From contig JAMPIV010016260.1 in assembly GCA_024509875.1 (NCBI GenBank), positions 206,001 to 270,000 of the forward strand: a DNA stretch of 64,000 bases, given 5' to 3'. The notes under the pieces are model-generated. The model had not been told where the DNA came from. It saw only the letters and a list, made by a program, of their open reading frames with translations, and did no database searches. Positions 34,723 to 44,849 of the stretch are shown one piece after another (position 1 is the stretch's first letter; every line of letters starts with the position of its first letter). The translations under genes were made by a program, and so were the position numbers. The DNA is from Oreohelix idahoensis. Its lineage: Eukaryota > Mollusca > Gastropoda > Stylommatophora > Oreohelicidae.

Positions 34723-37700
34723 CTAAATCTGCAGGCCTGTCGCCAGGACGAAGTCCACAGTCTTTTCCAGGTTGGCGCGGCAGCCCCATAGCTTCTGCTG
34801 GAGCTCATCACCCTTTGGCCAGGTCGCACATCGCAATTTATCATGGGTTGGACAGTTCTGGAGAATGTGTTCTGGAGTCTGGATACCAGTTCCACATGGG
34901 CATTCATTCGTGTGGGATATCTTGAGGCGATAGAGATGTCCAAGTAATCTGCAGTGACCAGTTCTCAGGCGGAAAATTGTCGTCTGTTGGTATCTGTTTA
35001 GATGGTGGATTGGGTCATCTCTGCTGTATATATCCCCTTCCTCCTTCCACTGATTTTTGTACTTGTTGTGGATGATGGTTTTTGCTTCCCGATAGGGCAA
35101 TGGGTGGCTGTATTGTTCCATTTTACTGCCACTTCTTGATAGAGCATCTGCTTTCTCATTACCAGCGATTCCACAATGGGCAGGTAACCACTGAAGGGCA
35201 ATGGTTGATGACCTTTGGATGACGTTAAGCTCAGATCTGATCTCATTCATCATGTTATCATTTCTGGTGTTTTGTATTGATTCAAGTAATGACCTGCAGT
35301 CAGTGAAGATTACTATCTTAGCTTGTGGCTGCTGTTCAGGTCTGGTGAGGATCTTCAGGGCTTGCAGTAGTGCCATAGCTTCTGCCCTAAAATTGGAGGA
35401 GATCTTTCCAGTTGGGAAGGCCTTTCGGATGATCTTTCCATTTAGGAATCTTATAAAAATTCCTCCTCCACCGTTCTTTACTGCCCCCTCAGCAGATCCA
35501 TCTGTGTATGCATGTGTCCACTCCTTCGGGTTGTACTTTTCTTCAATCATTTCTTGAGCTAAAGTTTTTAGTTGTTGAGGGGTCAGGTGGCCTTTCTTTT
35601 TTATTTCAGGGACTTCTGTGATGATAGATATATTTCCATGGCAGTCGTCTGGCTCCTCGTAATCAATTAACATTTCAATCTCAGTAGATCGATTTGGGAG
35701 GAAGTCTTCATGGCATCGATGCAGATGTTTGGAGATGTTTAGGAAGCTGGTTCTTTTCAGCCTGTTCTTTGTCACACTAAGAAGTTTGGCATGCATTGGA
35801 TGACTTGGCATTCGTAGAAGCTTCTCACTGTGAGTGAATACCATTTCCTCACGTCTGTCATCAAGAGAGCGGATGTTGGTGTATCGCTCCATTGCCTGGA
35901 TTAGAGAAGTCTTCATCCCTCCAGTGATTAGTCTAAGGCCTGAATTTTGCACTTTCCCTAGACATTCTGTGTTTGTTTTAGATGCTTTGGCCCAGGCTGA
36001 CATGCCATATTCAAGTACAGGTCTGACTGTGCCTGTATAGACTTTTTTAAGTATGTTGGTATTTGCCCCCCAACTTGTGCCAGCCAGTTTCTTCATAATA
36101 GAGAGCTTTCTTATTGCTCTCTGTTCTACTGCTTTTATGTGCGGCTTCCAGGTGAGTCTCTTATCCAACTTGACTCCTAGGTATGTTGGGTTTTCCTCGA
36201 TTGGAAGTTCACTTCCATTTAGCTGCAGTTTCATCGTTTCTCGGCGATTTGACAGAGAGAAGCAGGTTGCTACTGTCTTGGAGAGGTTTATCTGTACTCC
36301 CCAATCTGATGCCCATTTACCGATGGTATTTAGCGCTGCTTGCATCCTGAACTTCGCAGTAGGCAAATGTTCAGCAGCACACCAGGCAGCAAAATCGTCA
36401 GCATGAAGAGCCCTGGAGATATGCCCGGACAGTTTCTCTGCAATATCATTTATATATATGATAAAGAGTGTGGGGGAGATAACTCCTCCTTGTGGCACAC
36501 CCTGTTGTAGAGTGACGCGATGGCTCAGTTTCCCGTCAAGTTCTACTTTTGCTGTGCGGTATCGAAGAAAGTCCCGTATCCAGCTGAACATTCTCCCTTC
36601 AATTTTGCGGTTGAGCATCTTGAGGAGGAGTCCTTCTTTCCATACCTTATCGAAGGCTTTTGTCAAGTCTACAAAAACCGCCAGTACTTTCTTTTTCTTC
36701 TGAAAGGCATTTTCTACTTCCTGGGCTAGATATACTAGCTGGTCTTCGGTGCTGCGATTTTTCCTAAATGCTGACTGTGTGTTATCAAGCAGATGGTTTT
36801 TTTCCAGATGTTTCAGTAATCTTGAGTTCACCATTCTTTCCATTACCTTTCCCAGACAGCTCAGTAGGCTAACTGGTCGGTAGCTTGACTTGCTTGTTTT
36901 CTCCTTTTGCTTCTTTCTGATGGGAACAATGATTGCTTCTCGCCATCGATCTGGAAATTTTCCAGTACTCCATGATTGATTGAAGATTAGGAGGAGCTTG
37001 TGTCTGGCTACAGGTCCAAGGTTCTTGATCATATCATTTGTGATGCCATCTTTTCCTGGAGCTTTTCTGTTCTTTAGTTTTGTTATGGCAGCACTGAGTT
37101 CTCTCATAGTAAGGGGTGACTTCATGCAGATATCTGGGTTTTGGTGCTTCAGTTTTTCTTTTACTTCCTTACGTACTTCTTGGATCCGTGCATGTGAAAG
37201 TGATGTGGTGCTTTCTTCCTTGTAGAAATCTGCCAGGATGTTTGCTGCCATCTTTCCTGTGTGGTATTTTTCATTTTCCTTGATGACAGTCTTACAGTAG
37301 CTGGTTGTTGTTTCTTCATTTAGCACTCTTGTCAGATTCCATAGCTTGCTTGAGTCCTTTTCCACGTTGAGACTGCTGGTCTTTTGGTGCCAGCTCCTTT
37401 GGATTTCAGCTTTCTTTTGTTCATTGAAAGTTTGTTTTATGCTGTTGTGCCTCTGTGTGTTCTCTAATGTGGGATTTTGCTCCATAGTTTCCCGTGCTTT
37501 ATTTAATTCACTATGGAGTTTTCCCAGGTTGTCACTCCAGTATGGTTTGTAGTCTCGTCGTTTACCTCGTGGAAGTGACTTCTTTGCTGCTTGGATGATT
37601 GCCTCACTGATGATGGAGATGTTTTTATTGATGTTATTTGAGTGGGCAATGTTCTGACAGAAATTGTCGGCTTGTTCTTTAAAAAATCCCTAGTTTGCTT

Positions 37701-37933
37701 TTTTGAAATTCCAGCTAGGAGACATATTGATTTCTCCTGCACTTCTTACCTCAGATATCTGTAATGTGACTGGTACATGGTCACTCCCCCCAAGTTGAGT
37801 ATTTACTGTTCTGGTGGTGAGTCGATGTATGTCATCTGTAGCCATAGCAAGATCTGGTGTGCTCGTTGTTTTCCATATTCTGGAATAGAAGGTGGGCTTA
37901 TCCTCTGGTTGGTTTATTAGAATTAATTTATTC
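34723..37933 (-). pseudogene. LINE EN(partial)-RT-RNase H
   Basis: Minus-strand non-LTR retrotransposon. The 5' part (37503-37933) keeps only the end of the apurinic-type endonuclease (LGGSDHVPVTLQ) and has a stop near 37690. The main frame (34723-37485, 920 codons) contains RT: KAPGKDGITNDM, SYRPVSLLS, VFVDLTKAFDKVW (D273), QQGVPQGGVISPTLF and HADD at 361-364, with H replacing the usual Y. An RNase H follows: AYTDGSAEG (D662), RAEAMALL (E702), IFTDCRSL (D729), LQWLPAHCGIAGNEKADALS. A C-terminal RLRTGHCRLLGHLYRL and C-C-H-C motif (CPCGTGIQTPEHILQNC) completes it. RNase H after RT points to an I- or Jockey-related group; the clade is not resolved. Confidence 0.88.
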
Positions 37934-38509
37934 TCATGCTAAATCTGCAGGCCTGTCGCCAGGACGAAGTCCACAGTCTTTATCAGGTCTGCGCGGCAGC
38001 CCCATAGCTTCTGCTGGAGCTCAGCACCCCTTAACCAGGTCGCACGTCGCGGTTCATCGTGGCTTGGACAGTTCTGGAGAATTTTTTCTGGGGTCTGGAT
38101 TCCTGTTCCGCATGGGCATTCTTTTGTGTGGGATATCTTGAGGCGATAGAGATGTCCTAGTAATCTGCAGTGGCCGGTGCTCAGGCGGAACATTGTGGTC
38201 AGTTGGTATCTGTTTAGATGGTGTATTGGGTCATCTCTGCTGTACATATCCCTTTCCTCCTTCCACTGATTTGTGTACTTGTGGATTATGGTTTTTGCTT
38301 CCCGATACGGAAATGGATGGCTGTATTGTTCCATTTTACTGCCACTTCTTGATAGAGCATCTGCTTTCTCATAACCGGAAATTCCACAATGGGAGGGTAA
38401 CCACTGAAGGGCAATGGTTGATGATCTTTGGATGATGTTAAGCTCAGATCTCATCTCATTCATCATGTTATCATTTCTGGTGTTTTGTATTGATTCCAGT
38501 AATGATCCG
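37934..38509 (-). pseudogene. Second LINE copy, RNase H 3' fragment
   Basis: Encodes SLLESIQNTRNDNMMNEMRS, WLPSHCGISGYEKADALS and CPCGTGIQTPEKILQNCPSH, a close relative of the end of the neighbouring copy. It stops at the TAG after LATGLQI, about 16 bases short of the (GAA) tail, and joins the 5'-truncated end of the long copy at 37933/37934. The frame upstream of 38509 is LTR sequence. Confidence 0.88.
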
Positions 38510-40685
38510 ACACATACAATTGACGACATATAGACGCACACGCGTGGGAAAACTATAACAATGATTATATAGATAATTTGGAACGAGCTGACCAACGCGC
38601 TGATTAAGTTCAAGAGAAATTTCAATTATCATCTAAAATTTCATCACAACACATAAAAATTACATCAAAGCATATACAACTAGTCATAAAGTCAAGAAAG
38701 ATGCTACAAGAATGATGGACCCACAGTATGATCCTATCCCTCGACGTTTAGCCCACAGTCCTGTTAGGAGAAAAGTGATAGCCCAAAAAGTCACGGATAC
38801 TTTAGCGGTAATCTAATGATTTTCTCCTTTTAAAGGTATGAACAGACTTAGATATTAGTATGATCTATCCTAAGGAAAAGTATCTTGTTGCAACAAAAAA
38901 ACTTGCATAAAGAAATTACAAAGTGGGTGAAATTTGGTATACCATAAAAAAAGAGTCACTTGTTCCTGCTTTCTCTCGGTTCATTCATCAGGGCCCTGAC
39001 TCACACAACCTTACCTACAATCGTGCTGCTGTTCGCCGTCTGGCGCACGTTATGACAATCTATTTTATCGTTTGATGAAGAGGATACCCAGCTCTGCAGA
39101 TCTTGGTTTCATCCAATTTGTCCGGGGAGCGTCCTTTTCAGGCGATAATTTCGTTCAGATTTTAAGTTAGTGTCACTTTATCAGTTCAGGTAAGAATTAG
39201 TTTTCAAGCGGGCTCTCAGGATCAGAATCACGAGGTTTCCACTACTTAAGAACAATGTCAGGTTTGTAACTTCGATCAAAAGGTAAAATTCTTAGTCACA
39301 CCACAAGTTGACATAATTTGCGGAACGTTACTGTTTGTAATAGTTGACTTGCCACAAGGGCTGAACTGTACTTAAGTTTTCTCAGGAAGAATAAAATCTG
39401 GCGCAATAGGCCCGTTATGTCATTTCACCTTTAAAGTCTTGTAACGATTTGACACCAAGTCTTTTAAGGAGAATGTTTTTGTTCTTCACAGATATTACTC
39501 ATCAGTACTTAACGCTGGCAAAGTTTGGGTTAACCCCAGTTTTCACTGCATAGGGAAGAAAAACCACATATAAAATACTATACATACTATGTATTTGTTA
39601 TAATTTACATTTTAACTGCAAGCATACAGCTTGACTTATCATTTAAAACTTCCCGTGAAATAAGTTATATTCATAAAATCAATCATCATGAATTAGGAAT
39701 ACATACGTATCCCGTCAATACTCAAGATGTAGCGATGCAGTTATAAGTTAGTTTTGAAAAAAATATTCTCGTCTGATTATTTAGCAGTTAAATTTAATTC
39801 CTTCTAGCTACCTGGTTTTAAGCTAGAAATTATAATTTATTCTGCTTTCCACTGAAACACGTCAGCTAGAGAATATAACAGACTTATAAATTAAGCACTC
39901 TGCACAAAAATCTAACTAGTGAAATAAGCGATTTAACACTTTAAACACTTCACAAAATACTAGATATAATATATTTACCTCAACACAGAACTACTAAGAA
40001 CTAAAACCACTTCGACCAACTAATGCCCTCTATCACCAACAGAGATACTTAGAAATCGAACATTCAATTCGACCAACTAATTGCTTCTATAACAGAGATT
40101 CTTAGGGCTCGAACGTAGGTTGTTCTAGTCTAACTGCGAAGTTACTGAGTGCGTGAAGTCAGGTTTCCAACTCTAGTTATATCTATAAAACGGACAAAGA
40201 TGTGCGCTATTTCCAAAACCACGCAATAGCCTCCCCTTCTCATTACACCTACGTACCTTAGACGGTGGACATAACATGCCAAACGCGTCTTAGACACCTC
40301 ACGCTACGAAACTGTCTGAGAGTGCCGTGACAGAGGAAATTACCAGACAAATGTCTCATTCTGCGCCGTGCAGATGACGGTTATCACACCTCACACCGGA
40401 GAAACGTTCGTGACAGGTGAAAATGCTAGCCAAAAGTTTCCTCCTATGTCTGAGTATGAAACATAATCACACATCTCGTCTGACTGATATCTACGTAATA
40501 GAATGCGTATCAGTATGAGAAAGAAAACGGTAACGTGAGAATGGAAAAGAAAATATTTTTCGCAAACGAACGAATGCGAGAATACAGGAAAAGGATATAA
40601 GAGCGATAATAAAGTGGAGGACACGGGTAGAAAAAGAAAGGAAATATAGAAAATTTATTGATCATAATCTCTATGCGACAAATAA

Positions 40686-40985
40686 TCAGGTCAACGTGTC
40701 TTGTTTTACTCGCGACTCTAGTCATTATCAAGTTTTGTGTGTGTATGGTGTTATGTCAATTCATCGCATACAAATTCATTTTCTTCAGTGTATCGCAATG
40801 CTGAATTCATCGCAAACCAAAGTAACCTTGTGTCTGATTCACTGCATGCCAATAAAAAAATAAAAACCTATTAAAATAACCACGTAGAACGGTTCGTTAA
40901 AACCTGTTATTATTAGTTTCATTGTGGTACCAGTGGGGTATGTGATACATTAGAATAACTATTAGCATAGGACTTTACGATACAA
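40686..40985. other. Flank of element D, nothing recognised
   Basis: Short AT-rich spacer between D and the trinucleotide arrays. Confidence 0.4.
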
Positions 40986-41139
40986 TTGTAGTAACAATAC
41001 TATTAGTAGTAGTAGCAGAAGTAGTAATAGTAGTGGTGGTAATAGTAGCAGTAGTAGTAGTAGTAGTGTTGGTTGTGGTGATAGTAGCAGTGGTGGTAGC
41101 AGCAGCAGCAGTAGTAGAGGTATTAGTAGTGGTGATGGC

Positions 41140-41170
<31 letters not shown>

Positions 41171-41216
41171 ATAGTAGCAGCAGCAGTAGTAATAGTAATA
41201 GTAGTAGTGGTGGACC
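40986..41216. repeat. TAG/TGG trinucleotide array 1
   Basis: Imperfect GTA, GTG and GCA triplets over about 230 bases. Long open frames on both strands (poly-V, poly-L, poly-S, poly-T) are translations of the array, not genes. Confidence 0.92.
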
Positions 41217-41424
41217 AACGGGCTGATCACCCGTTTGCCAGTCACTTCGATTACGGAAACAACGGCAGATGGATTGATTTGCCGTTGCCCTAAAGACGCC
41301 ATTAGGCGTGATGGGAAACAATGGCAAAGAAAACCTATCTGCTGTTGCCCTAAGACGCCACTAGGCGTAATGGCCACTGACTGCTTTGACGGTCGGTGGC
41401 TAAGGATGGAAGAAGAAGAAGAAG
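41217..41424 (+). mobile_element. RTE-like LINE 3' fragment between triplet arrays
   Basis: AGACGCCACTAGGCGTAATG followed by GGCCACTGACTGCTTTGACG, GGTGGCTAAGGATGG and (GAA)n equals the plus-sense 3' end of the LINE at 61431-64000. The CCCTAAAGACGCCATTAGGC segment occurs again upstream at 41288-41307, so the 3' end is partly duplicated. The GAA tail runs straight into the GTA/GTG array. Confidence 0.7.
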
Positions 41425-41552
41425 AAGTAGTGGTGGTGGTAGTAGTAGTGGTGATGGTAGTAAAAGTAGTGGTGGTGGAAGTAGTAGTAGTGGTGGTGGT
41501 GATGGTAGCAGTAGTAGTGGTGATAGTAGTAGTGGTAGTATTAGTGGTGATG

Positions 41553-41583
<31 letters not shown>

Positions 41584-41862
41584 CAGTAGTAGTGGTGGTA
41601 GCAGCAGTGGTAGTGATGATGGTGGTAGTAGTAGTAGTAGTAGTGGTGATGGTGGAGGTAGAAATAGTGGTGGTGGGAGTTGTAGTAGTGATAGTGTTAG
41701 TAGTAGTAATAGTAATAGTGGGTTGTGGTAGTAGTGTTGGTGGTGGTGGTGGTAGTAGTAGTAGTAGCGATAGTAGTAGTAGTAGTAGCAGCAGCAGCAG
41801 CAGTAGTAGTAGCAGTAGTAGTAACAGTAGTAGTAGCAGAAACAGTATTAGTAGTAGCAGCA
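41425..41862. repeat. TAG/TGG trinucleotide array 2
   Basis: About 440 bases of GTA/GTG/GCA triplets starting at the GAA tail of the LINE fragment. All frames give homopolymer-like peptides; not coding. Confidence 0.92.
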
Positions 41863-41864
41863 CT

Positions 41865-42054
41865 CAGTGGCGTACTGAGGGTGGGGGTGAGAGGGGGCGG
41901 TCCGCCTCGGGTGACAGCCATGAATAGGGTGCCATCGGATACTATTATAATAGTACTTACTGCTAAAAATATAATTGTAGTGTGCTAATTATGGAGGAAG
42001 GTGCCAATGATAGGATTCGCCCTGGGTGCTAAATACTTTAAGGACGCTTCTGGT
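41865..42054. mobile_element. Possible degenerate hAT-like remnant
   Basis: Begins CAGTGGCGTACTGAGGGTG, a CAGTGGCGTA end typical of hAT elements. The right side CCTGGGTGCTAAATAC ... GCTTCTG is only loosely inverted to it, and no 8-bp duplication is found. Kept as a weak call. Confidence 0.3.
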
Positions 42055-42290
42055 TGTGGTAGTAGTAGTAGTAGTAGCAGTAGTAGTAGTCGTAGTAGTA
42101 GCAGTAGTAGTAGTAGCAGTTGCAGTAGTAGTAGTAGCAGTAGCAGTAATAGCAGCAGCAGTAGTAGTAGTAGTAGTAGTAGTAGTAGCAGTATCATCAT
42201 CAGCAAGAGCAGCAGTAGCAATAGTATCAGTAGTAACAATAGTTGTAGTAGTAATAGTAGTAACAGTAGAAATAGTAGTAGTAGTTATAA
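42055..42290. repeat. TAG/CAG trinucleotide array 3
   Basis: About 235 bases of AGT and AGC triplets degrading into AAT-type triplets at the right. Frames across it are not genes. Confidence 0.9.
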
Positions 42291-43140
42291 CATTATTATT
42301 AGTTACTGTATTCCAGTGATATAATGAGTTCTGACCATAAAAGTGTGCCAAGTTAAAAGCAGACAAAGAATGCGTAAATAGCAGCACTACTCAAGCCGAC
42401 GTACGCGCAGCCGGCGTAAATTGCAGAAGTGTACCATATTAGCAAATCCCGCCAAATTCTTTGATGATTATCTTGGAGGATTTTGGCTTACACCTTTCTC
42501 CACGTAATTTGCATTTGCATAACATATTACGTAGCTAATCCCTGCCTTTCTATTCCTTCCTACACACAATACCAGAATATCTGATCCCAGGCTGTCATGT
42601 TCATTAACTTCTGTCCGTGAAGATCTTTTATTTTCTCCTCGACTTGAATTAATTACGAACTGTAAAATGTCGCACTTCTGGCGCATTGCGTGTTAGATTA
42701 ATGTTGGATGAATCGGTTCCTTTTGGTTGCTTTCAGCTCCTTTGCGCGTTTATCCTAAATGGATATCACTTTGATGATTCTGTTCCGCTTGAGTTTGGCT
42801 TGAGTTACTTTTTGATTTGTTGGTAATTTGGATGTAATCTGACTATCAGTGGTACATCAATGGATTCTCCACAGGCTGTTAGGATTTTAAAAAATTAAAC
42901 ATAAAGTACTTTTAATCAGAAGATATGTGACATTATGTTATATCTCACCCTGTTGCTACATACACTACTGCTGCAGGAGCATGTCCGTCAACGAGGGCGT
43001 AATGGAAGGCAGCTTGCTACGGTTGTTGTCTCATGCTTTATCAGGAGCAAAAATAAAAAAGAGATGTTAATGAATTGCTTTAGAATATGGTGAGATGGCG
43101 TGAGCAGTAGGTTTTATCTTTGCTACTCACTCTTTAACTA
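42291..43140. other. Spacer with dispersed repeat segment
   Basis: No gene. Bases about 42865-43020 (CCACAGGCTG, AACATAAAGTAC, TTATGTTATATCTC, GGAGCATGTCCGTCAAC) resemble 48299-48440 at perhaps 75-80%, so a dispersed repeat family is present. Confidence 0.55.
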
Positions 43141-43458
43141 TCCCGTGTGGTCTAGTGGTTAGGATTCATGGCTTTCGTCCAGATGGCACGGGTTAGATTC
43201 CCGGCACGGTAACTCTTAACTTTTGAGTGGTTAAAGCTCTGGTCTCTCGCGGCAAAAGTGTTCGAATCACTGTACCGTCACGCCACAGTTTACCCAGCTG
43301 TATATGAATACCTGACTCTGCTTTTGAGTTAGGGAAGGAAAAGGTAGCAAGGAAAGGAACTGATCGCCCCCACCTCTCGATGCTGGAACTAGTATGGTGA
43401 AGTCTCTAACACTTCACTCCCCTACGGCAGTATGGGCTTTGGCACTACCTTTACTTTC
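43141..43458 (+). mobile_element. Composite SINE: tRNA-Glu-like plus second tRNA-like module
   Basis: The head 43141-43211 follows tRNA-Glu (TCCCGTGTGGTCTAGTGGTT, anticodon-loop CTTTCGT with TTC, TTAGATTCCCGGCACGG). Acceptor and anticodon stems are mismatched, so it is not a working tRNA gene. A second module follows with GAGTGGTTAAAG and GTTCGAATCAC, like the boxes of Leu/Ser-type tRNAs. The body continues with AGGGAAGGAAAAGGTAGC and ends GGCACTACCTTTAC. Flanks ACTCACTCTTTAACT and ACTCACTTTTTTAAACT look like an imperfect target duplication. Confidence 0.65.
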
Positions 43459-43652
43459 ACTCACTTTTTTAAACTTTCTTTTCTTTTTGTCACTGCAGAC
43501 TTGAACCCCTACCTTTCTCCTTAAAACGTTTCTCACCCAAATAACATGGGCCTACCATGCAAGCTGGTCCCTTACGTAGGCATCCTGCACCAAAACACTT
43601 TTAGTACTCTAGCTGTGGTGGTTATGTAAGCAATTTGTTTTACAGGATGAGG
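43459..43652. other. Spacer, nothing recognised
   Basis: Short T-rich spacer between the SINE and the next LINE tail. Confidence 0.35.
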
Positions 43653-43745
43653 TACGAACGAACGAACGAACGAACTTTATTTTCGAAGGGTTGAGAATTG
43701 GGCGCGCAGGCCCGTCTAACATTCTGCCCTTTCACTCTCATTAAT
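43653..43745 (-). mobile_element. LINE/SINE 3' end with (GAAC)n tail
   Basis: Plus strand (CGAA)n then CTTTATTTTCGAAGGGTTGA ... AGGCCCGTCTAACATTCTGC; the reverse of the 16440-16538 end. Minus-strand orientation, 5'-truncated. Confidence 0.7.
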
Positions 43746-44149
43746 CTTGCATACTATATCCTTTTATTCCCACGTATTACTTTAAGCATTAATTTAAAGG
43801 CATGCAACATTATAAAGTTAACATAACAGCATTCATTTACAGTATACAATCATAATAAAAAATGAGTAGCCTAGGGTTTTTTTTTTAAATAAACAAGATA
43901 GTGACTGAAGAAAAATAATAATAATAAAAATAAAATAATATAAACAAAACAATAAATAAATAAGTTATGTATACCGACACTCACTTATGCGGTCAAAACC
44001 TAATCTGTAGTATTTTTGAATGTGTCATCAATCCTCAATACAAAAATTACAAAAACACATTCTCGCTTAGGTAGCCAGTCTCATGCACACTATCACTTGC
44101 CTCGTACAGCAAGTCTATTGGAAAAAGTTATCTTTTATTTCTCTCCTTA
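43746..44149. other. Spacer, A-rich
   Basis: AT-rich, with an A/AATA-rich tract at 43855-43970. No gene. Confidence 0.4.
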
Positions 44150-44849
44150 GGGGATATCCATAAAAGACGTCCACGTGAGAGGGAGGAGGGAGGGGTATGT
44201 AAAAAGTGGACAACTGTGTACATGGGGGGAAAAAGGGGGGGGGGGTGTATTTAAGTTGAAAGTGGACGTCCAGTTCACAAACCACATGGCAACTCTCACT
44301 CACATACAAATCTATCAAGAGTAACAAACCCTCTCATCTTCGAAAGCTTCTTACTGTCCAGCTAAACCCAAATAAGCGTTCTTCGGATTTTGTCCCTCTT
44401 GCCAGGCCTTCCAGTTCTTCTAGACTCAAAATCTCTAATACGTAGAGGTTTTAACTTCTATGCTCCTGTTCTCTGGAACAAGCAACCTTGTTTAACTCTC
44501 TGGGAACCGACATCACAATTATTGTGATTTCATAATTAGATTTTTAAGTAGGTGATTAAAAATGTAAGCTTATGTGTTTAATCAAGACCATCTGGAGTGT
44601 ACGTCAACAAGATGGGGGAGGGGTAAATCAAAAGTGGACAGAAGTGGACATGAACGAACGAACGAACGAACGAACTTTATTTTCAAAGGGTTGAGAAATG
44701 GGCACGCAGGCCCGTCTAACATTCTGCCCTTCCTTTCGCTCACCTTTCATACTGAATTCATTTATTCTCATATACATGTTACATATCATGAGGAAGGGGA
44801 GGGGTAAAAAAATGTCAGAATTTTGTGGACATCTCTTATGGATGGCCCC
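44150..44849. mobile_element. TIR element with GTCCAC subterminal motifs
   Basis: The left end GGGGATATCCATAAAAGACG and the reverse complement of the right end GGGGCCATCCATAAGAGATG share 21 of the first 25 positions when extended through GTCCAC. Inside are several AAAGTGGAC motifs and G-runs. Length about 700 bp including an inserted (GAAC)n LINE tail (44653-44755). Target duplication not clear, no transposase; superfamily unknown. Confidence 0.5.
44653..44755 (-). mobile_element. LINE/SINE 3' end with (GAAC)n tail, nested
   Basis: Same family as 43653-43745 and 16440-16538, inside the TIR element. Plus strand starts (GAAC)n, then TTTATTTTCAAAGGGTTGAG. The frames overlapping here (44574-44870) are repeat sequence. 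Confidence 0.7.

Larger units (their letters stand above)
34604..38521 (-). mobile_element. Head-to-tail LINE dimer with one target duplication
   Basis: The insertion 34616-38509 is flanked by ACACACACAATT (34604-34615) and ACACATACAATT (38510-38521); the uninterrupted site is seen once in the left LTR near 18211-18222. It holds two copies of the same LINE in one orientation: a long one (34616-37933) and a short 3' fragment (37934-38509) joined directly. The 3' end carries (GAA)n at 34616-34674 plus a repeated CGTTC-GTTTGTAGTCATGC segment with a second (GAA)n. Confidence 0.85.
34304..40680 (-). repeat. LTR element D, 5' LTR, split by LINE dimer
   Basis: Same termini as the left LTR (TGTCGTAG at 34304, GCGACA at 40680). 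LTR parts are 34304-34615 and 38510-40680; removal of the LINE dimer leaves about 2.47 kb, versus 2426 bp at the left. The excess comes mainly from the (TA)n array. Confidence 0.88.

Noticed and set aside
36053..37225. Plus-strand frames of 70 to 120 codons
   Set aside because: They are the opposite strand of the LINE RT frame.
41033..42387. Many long open frames (up to 246 codons) on both strands
   Set aside because: They are translations of trinucleotide arrays (poly-V, poly-L, poly-S, poly-T) and appear in all frames; no domain or codon pattern supports a gene.
43141..43211. A tRNA-Glu gene
   Set aside because: Acceptor and anticodon stems contain mismatches and the sequence continues into a SINE body; it is a retroposon head.
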